A stretch of DNA of 64,000 bases, taken from Spisula solida. Its lineage: Eukaryota > Mollusca > Bivalvia > Venerida > Mactridae. How positions within the stretch are numbered: the stretch's first letter is position 1; each line of letters starts with the position of its first letter. Shown here piece after piece: positions 31,302-42,316 of this stretch. The stretch is taken from NCBI GenBank assembly GCA_947247005.1, contig OX365952.1, forward strand, positions 49,394,722 through 49,458,721, written 5' to 3'. The notes below the pieces were generated by a model. The model was not told the DNA's origin, ran no database searches, and worked only from the letters and a program-made list of their open reading frames with translations. The translations under genes and the position numbers were made by a program.

Positions 31302-31539
31302 CTGTAATAATAAAAGAAAATTGATTTTTGAAAAATAAAGCAATGTGTGACGTGTCGTTTGACTGTAACGTCATTGTTTCAGTTGATAGTGGGTGGACTG
31401 TTAAAATGTTGTATTACCATTCATGCAACATCATGAGTTGTATTCATCAGTTTTGTTCCTTCATTATTCGTCGAGTTAATGGTTGGGTAAAATGTACTAC
31501 ATGAATATTAAGTTAATAGACAGCATTGAAAAAAGCATC

Positions 31540-31551
31540 GGGGGGGGGGGG
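31540..31551. repeat. poly(G) tract of 12
   Basis: An uninterrupted run of 12 G on the + strand within a gene A intron. Confidence 0.9.
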
Positions 31552-31839
31552 CATATTATTTAGGAACTGTTTATACTGGGCTAACAAATAATATATATCA
31601 TGTACTGTTGGATAGGACCTATAGTTTGTTTTCACTCAAGCTACCTATCCACAAAAACAACCCTACCTGCAAATTCCTTTTGAAAAGTCGTTTAACATTA
31701 CGTCTGAACACAAAGTTTTTCCTGCCTTTACGTACTCAACCGTAAATGACTTTGGTCGCAGAATGGATAGCAATATATTATTATACATGTATATATACTC
31801 AGGTTTTCTATTGTTTGTATGGTAAATAGTAAAAAGAGT

Positions 31840-32225
31840 ATATTAAGTCAGACAGGGAAGGCAGCACTCAACTTAACCAGCCGAGCACAGAAAACATTAA
31901 AAACACATAAAGCACAATGCCCAACTAAACAAGCGCAGATCCGCCCAAGTCCAAGCTGTCGAAAAGTATAATAAATTATAACTAGCTGAATGACCCAGTA
32001 GAAAAGATACAGCAACCAAAAGGCGGAATGCCTACGCTGAATGACCTAGTAACAACAGTAAAACTGCTGAACTACATAGTTATAGCAGCCTTTAGTCTCA
32101 AAAGTTAAATAACAGTATTAAAACGTTGAAAGGCCCGTATAGTCGGATGACCTACTAACTAGCTGAATGACACAGTTTCCACAGCAAAAGGACTATATTG
32201 CCCCGCTTTAGCTGTAAGAAATCTT
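31840..32225 (-). repeat. R1 dispersed repeat, copy vii
   Basis: Reverse orientation: TTAAGTCAGACAGGGAAGGC, ACAAGCGCAGATCCGCCCAA, CCAAGCTGTCGAAAAGTATA and the CAGCT/GTCATTCAG subrepeat remnants. It lies in the intron between gene A exons 5 and 6. Confidence 0.8.
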
Positions 32226-32283
32226 AAAACGAAGAAGTGCCCAACACACTAAGTCGTTAGAAGTAATGTTTTGGAATACTTAC

Positions 32284-32404
32284 ATTTTCTTTTTCATACA
32301 ACATATAGCAGTAAGGGCACACAGCAGGGCCAGCAATGATACACCAGCAGCTGATCCAACCACCACAAAGTTCAATGGAATACTAATACCAGTATCTATA
32401 GTAT
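32284..32404 (-). CDS. gene A exon 5: transmembrane segment
   Basis: The acceptor GTCTGTTGTAG and the donor AAAT|GTAAGT give 121 bases, phase 1/2. After a short Thr/Ile spacer comes a hydrophobic helix (FVVVGSAAGVSLLALL, CALTAIC) closed by CMKKK. A single-pass type I receptor is implied, with the EGF repeats outside and the repeated tail inside. Small residues GSAAG could favour helix packing (inference). Confidence 0.87.
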
Positions 32405-32717
32405 CTACAACAGACAATGGAATACTACTACCAGCATAATATTATTTTGACTGCTGGGACGACTTGGACTTTCGATATTCCGAGTCGACGCTATTTGGCT
32501 GCCAGTCTTGCCCAAAAACGACGTCACACACCACTTGGTAAGTTGGTATGGCCACACTGTAATTAGTCCGTTAACTTAATGTGATAGGATTTGATTAGTC
32601 GAATACTCTAATTGGTTGCATAACTTGAGAATGTTAACAAACTCCAACAACAGATCCCAGGCGTTAGTTCTGCAGAGCTTATGGTTGAATCTGTTAAATA
32701 ACAAAATTAATAATTTC

Positions 32718-33446
32718 TAGGGATGTAAACGGTTAACCGGTTAACCGGTTAACCGTTCGAACGTTCGGTTATCGGTTAGCAAAATCGCTAACCGGTTAAT
32801 CGAAAAAAAAATCGAAAAAGGAGAAATTTAAATAAATTTAAAATAAAAATATTGAAAAAATATCGAGAAATTCGCCGACAAGTTTCACCCATCGAAGGTG
32901 CGAACGCTCGTCAAAAGGGGGCCATGATCTATAATCCGCAATTAACAGTTTGACACGTATTGTTGTGACAAGAGGGTCACTTAATTGCCGTTAATTTCAT
33001 ATGGTAGTCTGGGACTAGTTTGTTGACCGACGTTGTTTTTCACACATTCGGCAAGCACACGTAATATAATATTAATTGGAGGCAGTTTAATGCTTTACTC
33101 AATGCTGTATTTGGAGACGCATTTCTGCATCAACACGATTATACTGCGTATGATTTACGCTACAGCTTCAACAAGATTTACGCCACAGCTTCAACAGCAC
33201 TGAGTACAGTACATTATTGAACTTAAAAAAACAATTGAGAAATTGAGAACCGGCGACACACTTCCCTTGGGTAATATACGAGGATGCCCGATCGCAACTT
33301 ACGGTGTTACAGTAAATATATACACGTCAGAATTAGAACAGTCGGAAAGTCGGCAAGTTTCGATTCGTTAATCGGTTAACCGGTTAACCGTTCGGAAGAT
33401 TGAACGGTTAACCGGTTAGCAAATTGACCGAATAGTTGCATCCCTA
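32718..33446. mobile_element. hAT-type non-autonomous element
   Basis: The ends TAGGGATGTAAACGGTTAAC and the inverted TAGGGATGCAACTATTCGG fit hAT termini. An 8-bp duplication ATAATTTC flanks both sides (32710-32717, 33447-33454). The interior carries repeated GGTTAACC words and no transposase. It lies between gene A exons 4 and 5. Confidence 0.9.
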
Positions 33447-33574
33447 ATAATTTCATTTAAATATAATTATAATTGGAGTTTGTTTCATTTCACATTCTCA
33501 GGTATCCCCAGCTGTACTCAGCGATAACAAAAACACGACAATTTCTCGTGATAATATAATTGTGGCGTGTGATG

Positions 33575-33640
33575 TTGTTATGTTTTGTGGTTAGGTTAAG
33601 TGCTGCCGTCCCAGTCCGATTTTCTATTATCTTTTTCTTA
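33575..33640 (+). repeat. R1 dispersed repeat, copy viii (end only)
   Basis: GTTAGGTTAAGTGCTGCC and GTCCCAGTCCGATTTTC match the terminal part of R1. It lies about 60 bp from a gene A EGF exon, as copy iv lies beside the equivalent gene B exon. Confidence 0.55.
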
Positions 33641-33702
33641 TTCATGACTTTCAAAGGTTGTGTTTACATTTTCATTTATATAGTTATATAATGCGCACAT
33701 AC

Positions 33703-34043
33703 CAGGTAATTCCGTTTCACATGTATTTCCAGTAAATCCAGATGAACACTCACATACAAACGATCCTTCGGTATCAATACATGTACCAGACGATCCACAT
33801 GGTTCCGTTACACATTCATTTATATTCTGGTCACAGTTTAAACCGTACCATCCAAATACGCAAGGACACACGAATGATCCTATAGTATTCTGACACATTT
33901 GTCGGTCACCGCAAGGGTTGTTCACACACTCATCAACATCCTCCATACAATCTGAACCTTGCCAACCAACATTACAAGTACAGTTGTAACTACCCTTTGT
34001 ATTTACACAATGTTCATGAGGACGTGGACACGGCGAGGCATTG
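33703..34043 (-). CDS. gene A exon 4: three EGF-like domains
   Basis: The acceptor GTTATTTCAG and the donor CCTG|GTATGT give 341 bases, phase 2/1. Three EGF units follow: CPRPHEHCVNTKGSYNC and on to GSDC; DVDECVNNPCGDRQMC to GLNC; NINECVTEPCGSSGTC to GNTC. The DxDEC or NxNEC start and CxNTxGSYxC pattern mark calcium-binding EGF domains, with the consensus for Asp/Asn hydroxylation. The first unit begins with DIDEC in the previous exon. Confidence 0.92.
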
Positions 34044-34162
34044 CTGAAATAACAGAAATATAAATAAATACCAAACACATGTATCTCTTTTTTCATGTAA
34101 TTGCAATGTTTATGAAACCGCTAGATAACAGCGTCAGATCAAGGCGTTCAGTTTTGATATTA

Positions 34163-34583
34163 TATAATATATAGAGGATCTTGCATGAGTGCTCATAACA
34201 TACGAGTTTTATTAAACGAGTGGACAAAATGATATGACACGAGGCTTTGCCGAGTGTCATATTGTTGTTGTCGACGAGTTTGATAAAACCCGTAGGTAAT
34301 GAGCACGAATGTAAGATTCTATTTATCACATAACCTTAGAAAACGCTCATTATTGTTCAAAAGGATGATGTACGCTGCATAAGTTTCAGCCAAAATTCAG
34401 CGGTACAATTTGCGCGACGTCATGGCGATGTTGATATTATCCTGACGTCATTGACGGATCAATGCATGGATTGGCTAACGTCACGTCAAGCTCATATACA
34501 TATTTATTGCACAGTCTTGGAGTGCCGAACGATATTTACGGCACGGCTTTACGGTACTCCTGGACCGCAGGTTATGTGATAAA
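34163..34583. repeat. R2 dispersed foldback repeat, copy 2
   Basis: Homologous along its length to 13094-13500 (GGATCTTGCATGAGTGCTCA to GGTTATGTGATAAA). It lies in the intron upstream of gene A exon 4. Confidence 0.8.
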
Positions 34584-34819
34584 CATGTATATGATATACT
34601 AGTATAGTATTGTTCTAAATATCTCGCTATAACATGATGCAAATGTTATCTCACAAAAGGGTCAATTGGGAAAAGCGTCGTCACAAATATGATTCACAAA
34701 CATATTGTGCTTGTGTTGTTCGGTCGTCCTTGTGATTAGTTGCCGTCTGCTGACACTTGCTCCGGTTATGTTTGACTGACTGTGGTGGCAGGCTGTCTCA
34801 CTGGATTGTCGTATTTTTT

Positions 34820-35790
34820 TTATTCCTCCGCCATGAAGTGGGAGGGGATTATAGGAATGGTCTCCGTTCGTGCGTCCGTCCGTAACAAATCGTGTCCGCT
34901 CTCTAACTTTTTAAGACCTTGGGCTAACTGCATGAAACTCATACCAAATGTGTAACTAATAAAGACGATGTGCAGATCCCACATTCCAACCATGCCGGTT
35001 CAAGGTCACAATTCAAGATCCATTGTTTGAATCTTACATTTCGTGTCCGTTCTATAACTTTTTAATGCCTATGTGGAATTGCATGAAACTCATACCAAAT
35101 GTGTAACTAATAAAGACGACGTGCAGAACCCATATCCCAACCATGCATATTCAAGGTCATGGTCACAATTCAAGGTCAAAGGATTGAATCTTACATTTGT
35201 GTCCGTTCCATAACTTTTTAATGCCTAGGCATAATTGCATGAAACTCATACCAAATGTGTAACTAAAAAAGACGACGTGCAGAACCCACATTCCAAGTAT
35301 GCCGGTTCATGGTCAAGGTCACAATTCATGGTCAATGGTTTGAATCTTACATTCGTGTCCTTTCCATAACTTGTTAACGCCTAGGCCGATTCGCATGTAA
35401 CTGATACCAAATGTGTAACTAATTAAGACGACGTGCAGAACCCATATCCCAACAATGCCGGTTCAAGGTCAAGGTCACAATTTAAGGTCAAACGTTTGAA
35501 TCTTACATTTCGTGTCCACTCCATAACTTTTTAATGCCTTGGCTGAATTGCATGAAACTGATACCAAATGTATAACTAATAAAGATGACATACAGAACCC
35601 ACATTCCAACCATGCCGGTTCAAGGACCAGGTCCATGTTAAAAGGTCAAAGGTTTGAACCTTACATTTTTCATCCGGTCCTTAATTTTGTAATGTCTGGG
35701 CCAACTTGCATGAACTCATAGCATGTGTAACTTATTGGACAATTTCATTGTTCAATAATGCGGCGGGGATTACAACCGTCTTTTGGACTG
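34820..35790 (+). repeat. tandem-array element, ~156-bp unit, six copies
   Basis: Units start at about 34893, 35042, 35198, 35355, 35511 and 35669 with CGTGTCCGTTCCATAAC-like words and contain CATGAAACTCATACCAAATG. The head carries GTGCGTCCGTCCGT, and the ends have CCTCCGCC and GGCGGGGATTACAA. I know similar arrays to be common in bivalve genomes. Class unresolved. Confidence 0.75.
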
Positions 35791-35948
35791 CCTAGTTGTG
35801 TACGGAGGTGTTCAGTTTTATTGTTTTCTCTTTTGCATTTGTTGTGCTTATTCTTTTGACCTGTAATTTGTGATTCATTTCGTGTATTCCTTTTTTTTGT
35901 TACCCTCGTGCTCTGTTGTGTCTGCCAAATGCTACATTGCCGCTTGTT

Positions 35949-38900
35949 TATGGCGTACGGTTAGGGTCAAAACTCGTATTTAGTAGGTACCTACTAAATA
36001 TATAGTAGGTACCTACTAAATAATTAGTAGGAACCTACTAAATATTTAGTAGGAACCTCTCCGATTTAGTAGGTACCTACTAATTATTTAGTAGGTACCT
36101 ACTAAATGACTAATATTGACCCTTTTGTACGCGAAAGTATGAATTCTAGTTCTGAGGTTCCACCTAAATCGAATTAGTAGGTTCCTACTAAATCGAATAG
36201 AGGTACCTGCTAATTCGAGGGTCAAAACTCGTATATAGTAGGTTCCTACTAAATCGGATAGAGGTTCCACCTAATTCGAATTAGTAGGTACCTACTAAGT
36301 CGGATATGGGCGTACGAAGAGGTCAAAACTCGCATTTGGTATGTATCGATATCGTTATCTCTGTCCAATCACACACATCCTAACAGCTAATCAGAACGAC
36401 GGATATTTGTCAAATAGCGTCTGCTAGATACGGAGACTTTCTTATAGCCTATTATGTATTATAAATTATGATATTATACAATATTTATTTTAAAACATCA
36501 AAAACTACCACAAATTGATCAATGTGTGTATTATTGTAGTTTGTAATCTATACTGAATATTCTCCTTTAAGTTAGCTTAATTATTATTAATTCTAGCCAC
36601 TCTTCTTTCACCGTTTACTTGTACTTAGAGAATATAGTGCTTATACTATACACCGGTAGTACATGTAATAAGAAAGAATTTATTACCCATGGCAGTTGGT
36701 ATAGTAACCCCTATGGCGTAGGAAAATGTACCTTGGTTTTATCGATATATGTCAAGTTACGGAGGGTATAACATTTATCAATTAATCTGGAATATCACAG
36801 AAATTGTATGACACCATATCCGGTCAATATAACAATAAATTGGCCAATGTAACATTAGAGAACATATGTATACATGTAGTGACGTGTACACATCACCAAA
36901 TTTTATTAAATTTAATTAATGTGCATGGTACACATGTACTTTTTATCACAATCATGTCATGTCAATTATAAACACATTTAAATATAAGTATTTACACGAA
37001 CGTCAATTAAATTGATTAAACTTCGTAGTATTTTTTTGCTGTACAACACATTTTATTCGCCGCGCATGACTTGCAAGAAACTAACAAAATGGTACGTATA
37101 TGCATACTAGAGCTGGATACCGCCAAGAAAGGGGTATATCACGGTCTTTCCTTAAATACCACGGTATATATATAACTTAGAACCACGACGAAGACTGGTT
37201 ACTTGACAAGAATCAGAGAAATCATGGAGACTATGTAAAATAATAATTGAGTTGAGAATGAACGCTTGATGCTGGACTGCAGATCAAGCAGTTACGAGAA
37301 CGTTATTAGAGTAGCATGGACACTTATGGTATCTTTCCGTTCGACCGAGACTATATCTTTGTGTCGGGCAAGCCGTCCTACCTCGTTTCGGATATATTTC
37401 TTGGTTCATTAACGTGTCCGATGCACGAGCGTATAATACCGATACACACGGGACTGCCTCTGGGTTTCCATTCAGTTCATGTCTAGTTGGGTGGGAAACA
37501 CTGAAAAGTGCCCCGACCAAGATTCGAATCAGGGTCCTCCCAATTGGTAGTCAAGAGCGCTATACCACTAGACTACCATCAGGGTTTCGATGGGGAAAAA
37601 GCATGTTTGGTATAGTTTGCTGTAACGGCAGGTAACTTTAAAATAACTAGAAGCAGGGAAAATGTTGATAAAATACCGCGCACCTCTATTGCAAACGCGT
37701 TAAATTTAGATGCTTAATACCGGTGTATGTTTCAAAATTATACTAACTAATTATATTAAACGTTCTTCCATTTATTGTTATGCATAAAATTTAAGGATCT
37801 ATTAATAATGAAAATTATAAAAGTGTAAGCTATGAAATTATGACTTATTTACACCGCATGGATAAAATATTCTGTTGAAATACTAGTACGTGTTTCTTCG
37901 CTATCATAACAAAAAGCAACTATAAAGACTTAACATTATAGCGTATTGCCGAATGTAACTCTACATGCTCGATGCCTGGCATTGAATGAAAGTAATCGGG
38001 AGGTACTAAGATCATTCAGACATAATAAAGTACCACTGCAATTAATGTAATAAATATGTACTTCCTAATAAATAGTTGCATACTTAAAATATATATTTCA
38101 GTAAACTACTATAGAAATCCTGAATACGTTCATCAAAGATCTTAGATCTTTGCGTTTATTGATCAACGAGATGATTTTTAAAAAAAAAACAGCAACAAAT
38201 AATTTGTCTCTCCCTACCTTTTTTATGTGATCTTTACTAGTATAACTTATTACTAATAAATTAATGGTGATAACGATTGACAAAACTATATAATCTCTGA
38301 CTGACCATAACACACTTAAATATATAAATTGCATTAATCACACCATCCCGTTAATTACTGGATTAGACATGCCTGAGGGGCAATATACATATTTAAACAA
38401 TATGACATATTTTCTGTCCAATATACTGATCAGTATGATAGGTGACAATGGATCTAGTTAGCCCCCAATAAGTTTTTGATGGTTTAAGAATACATTCAGG
38501 GGCCATGTATACATTATAATTGAATAGCTCCTGATTGTATTATCAAAGATCTAAACGCGTGGAAATAAAGAGTATATATATATAAGAAAGTCTCCGGTGG
38601 AAATAAAGAGTATATATATATATATATAAGAAAGTCTCCGTATCTAGCAGACGCTATTTGACAAATATCGGTCGTTCTGATTGGCTGTTAGGATGTGTGT
38701 GATTGAACAGAGATAACGATATCGATACATACCAAATGCGAGTTTAGACCCTCTTCGTACGCCCATATCCGACTTAGTAGGTACCTACTAATTCGAATTT
38801 GGTGGAACCTCTATCCGATTTAGTAGGAATCTACTATATACGAGTTTTGACCCTCGATTTAGTAGGTACCTACTAATTCGAATTAGGTGGAACCTCTATT

Positions 38901-39169
38901 CGATTTAGTAGGAACCTACTAATTCGATTTAGGTGGAACCTCAGAACTAGAATTCATACTTTCGCGTACAAAAGGGTCAATATTAGTTATTTAGTAGGTA
39001 CCTACTAAACATTTAGTAGGTACCTACTAAATCGGAGAGGTTCCTACTAAATATATAGTAGGTTCCTACTAATCATTTAGTAGGTACCTACTAATCATTT
39101 AGTAGGTACCTACTATATATTAAGTAGGTACCTACTAAATACGAGTTTTGACCCTAACCGTACGCCATA
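35949..39169. mobile_element. 3.2-kb foldback element with palindrome-array arms
   Basis: The ends TATGGCGTACGGTTAGGGTC and the inverted copy at 39169 bound arms of about 500 bp. Each arm is built mainly from TAGTAGGTACCTACTA palindromes joined by GAGGTTCC spacers, then a shared unique part to TACGGAGACTTTCTTATA. CTTGTT flanks both sides (35943-35948, 39170-39175), a 6-bp target duplication. The ~2.2-kb core holds a tRNA-like SINE and no transposase that I can recognise. Confidence 0.85.
37290..37582 (-). repeat. tRNA-derived SINE inside the foldback element
   Basis: On the - strand A box TAGTCTAGTGGTATAGCGC and B box GATTCGAATCT are followed by a unique body. The anticodon loop region reads CTTGACTACC. 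A and B boxes are well kept; the body matches no other copy in the window. Confidence 0.55.
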
Positions 39170-39391
39170 CTTGTTATGATCTCATTATATACAATATTAT
39201 TAACAATGGTGGTCGACAGTTATAAGGGAACGAATGCTTAACACATTAAGTAACGTAAATACATTGAGACTGGTCAGATTAAATAGTCAGGAGCATAGTA
39301 AACGTTATACGTGTTCTTTATGTTTATATATAAAGGCTTGAAGGAAACATTGGACGAACACTGTTGCCTTTTACAATAAATATGTACTTAC

Positions 39392-39514
39392 ACTATACAT
39401 TCGTCAATATCATCATCGCAAATATGCCCTGTCCAGCCAGCAAAACAATTGAAGTTAGGCGTGCTGGTTCTGGTGCGACAATTAAGAGCAGCCCATCCGT
39501 ATAAACAGTCGCAA
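39392..39514 (-). CDS. gene A exon 3: EGF completion and DIDEC start
   Basis: The acceptor CATTTCAAG and the donor AGT|GTAAGTAC give 123 bases, phase 2/2. CDCLYGWAALNC completes the second EGF. An incomplete EGF half (CFAGWTGHIC) follows, then DDDIDEC opens the next calcium-binding domain, completed in exon 4. The codons split at both junctions are consistent. Confidence 0.88.
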
Positions 39515-40215
39515 CTTGAAATGTATAGAAATATTGGAATGGAACCGCTGTACATACAGAAAGTCTTCACGGCGCCGAAAATGATAACAAACATGGTTAT
39601 GGTAATACAGAACCTTATCTCAATCTGTCCAAAGATCTTTTAAACACCTTATCAAGATCACAGCAAGCGCCTTCCCTTCAAAACCGTTATTAATATGTTT
39701 ATCTCGAACCCGCCAACCAATAGCATCATTCTTTACAACTACACTTCTGCACAAAAATAGTTTATTGAGTCAATAGGTCATTTTGAAAGGGCTATTTCAT
39801 GGAGCAGGTCCCTGTAGTACTACAAAACTCATAAAATATTACTAATGTATTATAAGGTACTGGTACAAGACTATAACCAGCTTCCAAAAAACAAGCCGAA
39901 AAGGTCTACTGTGTTACTGTGTACGGCAAACACACTATAAACTTAACAACAACGGCCATATCATTAAAATTTGCGAATAGTGACGAAAGGTACATATGAT
40001 AATCAATCGCTATACATTTATATTCACTCGATCATGTTGTCTATGTAAGAATTAGTTATACTTATATATATATATTGAAGCAATAAGACATGTATAATTT
40101 GTGATCGTTCAATCCTTGAAAACATATTGAAAAATGTTTAGAAGCCGTAAACAATGTACAACACTGTGATATAGTATTATTATATTATCGCGTATAAGTA
40201 CATTGATTGACTTAC

Positions 40216-40316
40216 GTATAACTTCCTACAGTATTCACACAATTCCCTCTATGTCCACATGGTGTGTGGTCCCCAAAATATGTACACTCATCCTGGTCCT
40301 TCTCACAAGCGTCACC
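40216..40316 (-). CDS. gene A exon 2: calcium-binding EGF, first half
   Basis: The acceptor TTTGTAAG and the donor AC|GTAAGTC give 101 bases, phase 0/2. GDAC supplies the last cysteine of the first EGF; DQDECTYFGDHTPC then GNCVNTVGSY starts the next, with the calcium and hydroxylation consensus. The split Thr codon is completed by exon 3 to give GSYTCDC. Confidence 0.88.
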
Positions 40317-40407
40317 CTTACAAATAGATACAAAAACCTTAGAGTATATCCTCATAAAAGAATGAGATTATATCCACATAAAATAATCAGTGATTACATA
40401 ATTATAA

Positions 40408-40565
40408 AAAAGATAATATTAAATCAGACAGGGAAGGCAGCACTCAGCTTAACCAGCCGAGCACAGAAAACATACAACACACACAAGGCACAATGCTCAC
40501 CTGAACCAACCGAGCACAGAAAAAAATTAAAAAAACATACAAGACACAATGCCCAACTAAACAAG
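40408..40565 (-). repeat. R1 dispersed repeat, copy ix
   Basis: TTAAATCAGACAGGGAAGGC, two CAACCGAGCACAGAAAA-type units and GCCCAACTAAACAAGC. It lies in the first visible gene A intron. Confidence 0.75.
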
Positions 40566-40629
40566 CTATGATCCCCATAAGTGACTTTTCAAACTGAATA
40601 CATGTATTTATATAATATATACATGTATA

Positions 40630-41035
40630 AGCGGATTTAGCTCAGTGATAACGCACTGGACTGTAAATCCAGAGGTCGTGGGTTCAACCCCTTGCATCGG
40701 ACATTTCTGAAATATTTATAATATTGCCCGCTATATCTGACCGTATGGTCTGCAAAGTATGTTGATAAAGGTGCCAGGAAGCTTTGTATCAGTGCTATAC
40801 ACCGGGCACATTAAAGAACGAAGCTGTCTATTCGAAATAAGAGCTAGGCGCCGGAAATGCCTGTATCTAGTGTCTCTTGCAGTCTGCCCCTCTGGTCAGA
40901 TCATGTTGTATCTGCACTGGTAGAGAATGCACCTGCGCCCTTATGGTTGCAACACAATAATATAAAGTGCCTTTGAACGTGTGTTCACATAAAAAAGGCG
41001 CTATATAAATCTGGTCTATTGATTTATTTTATTTA
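40630..41035 (+). repeat. tRNA-headed SINE, family S2, full copy
   Basis: The head resembles tRNA-Tyr (TTAGCTCAGTGATAACGC, anticodon arm CTGGACTGTAAATCCAG with GTA, B box GGGTTCAACCCC). The T stem and acceptor do not pair, so it is not a working tRNA gene. The body runs to AAAAAAGGCGCTATATAAAT, the same 3' end as 13737-13860. Confidence 0.75.
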
Positions 41036-41586
41036 ATATGTAACAATTCCACGCATTTTCAAATTCATGAATTCGCGATTGCATGTTGCATCTAAACCTA
41101 CACATGCCATAATCCACCCATGATAATGTTAAACGTGGGAAATCTTGGTATAGCTCAAAACGGTGGATTGATTAATTACTTAAAGCTTATGTCATGTGTT
41201 TGTTTTAGTCGACTGGTAATCCTATTTTAAAACCTTTGATAAAACAATAAGTATGTTTGTTAACATCACGCCGTTTACTATAACCAGCTTGCTCTACTTA
41301 AACTTTCACGATTCTATGTAACCACCTAGCGTTAGAGTTACCTAGCACACACGTTAAATCCAAAATATTTCAGGATAATTACTGAATCTTTTCAGATTTT
41401 GAGAGATGGCTCCGCCAAGAGATGTCATGAATGGACGCACGCACTCGCAAGCGCAATTTTATATATATACCACAAAGAGGTGGCTGCCCAACATACCAAA
41501 TGTATGCAAGTAAGTCCAAGTAATAAAGAACAGAGATTTAACATTTATATTCGTTTGTCATTTAGTATCAAAAAGACTTAGCTTAC

Positions 41587-41703
41587 CAAGTAACCACGGA
41601 AGCAGTCACACACATCACGTCCATGTTGGTCCTGTTTACAACCATAAGGATTAATCATGCACGTTACAGTTCCACATGTTACAGATGCTATCTCCGGGAT
41701 GAC
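41587..41703 (-). CDS. gene A exon 1 in window: EGF-like domain
   Basis: The acceptor CATTTTAG and the donor TTG|GTAAGC give 117 bases, phase 0/0. TCGTVTCMINPYGC and RDVCDCFRGYL give five cysteines of an EGF-like domain; the sixth is GDAC in exon 2. Signal peptide and further N-terminal exons must lie upstream, at higher coordinates. I did not find them in the window, so the full length is unknown. Confidence 0.85.
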
Positions 41704-41827
41704 CTAAAATGGTTAAATATCGACTGCATGAATAGGGAGTGTATGAGAAACTCGCATAGTAATAGTATTTCTATGACCAAATAATCAGGGTAATAAGCTT
41801 AGAACAATAGAAACTTTAAATATAGTT

Positions 41828-42186
41828 TTGAAACTGAATATTATCTTAAGACACAGATCGGCACTGGCTAAGTTTCGATGCGGGGTAGCCCCGATTCGTC
41901 TTGAGACTGGAAGATATGAAGGTCTTGTAGTAAATAATAGAATCTCTCCGGTATGCAATGATGGTGTAGAAAATGAACTGCATGGTTTGCTCAAATGTCC
42001 TTTATACGATAACATAAGAAATACATGGTTTATATATGGCTAACAACTGTGAAATTGGGTTTCATAGTTTATCAGATAGTAACAAGTAAGTTTTTGTATT
42101 GTCCGACTGTAAGATTGTCAAAGAATCTTCCAAATCCTGCCACCTCATATTAGAAGAGAGAAGACAATATATGTATAATAGTTAAT
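41828..42186 (+). pseudogene. LINE reverse transcriptase, C-terminal fragment
   Basis: RSALAKFRCGVAPIRLETGR, then RISPVCNDGVENELHGLLKC is the Cys-rich end common to one group of non-LTR retrotransposon proteins. A stop at 42041-42043 is followed in another frame by FVLSDCKIVKESSKSC and HLILEERRQYMYNS, the expected C-terminus. There is thus a frameshift, and everything 5' of this is missing. Unrelated to the intact LINE at 20547. Confidence 0.75.
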
Positions 42187-42277
42187 GATCTGTCTCTCAA
42201 TTTTGTAAATATAGTTTTATTGATGTATTGTAAGTATTATAGGTCAATCAGGTCAATAGGTCAGTAGATTGTAAAGA

Positions 42278-42279
<2 letters not shown>

Positions 42280-42313
<34 letters not shown>
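42280..42313. repeat. (AT)n microsatellite
   Basis: About 17 AT units at the 3' end of the LINE fragment, possibly derived from its tail. Confidence 0.9.

Positions 42314-42316
<3 letters not shown>

Noticed and set aside
40630..40702. Functional tRNA-Tyr gene
   Set aside because: The anticodon arm is perfect, but the T stem and acceptor stem do not pair and a SINE body follows.
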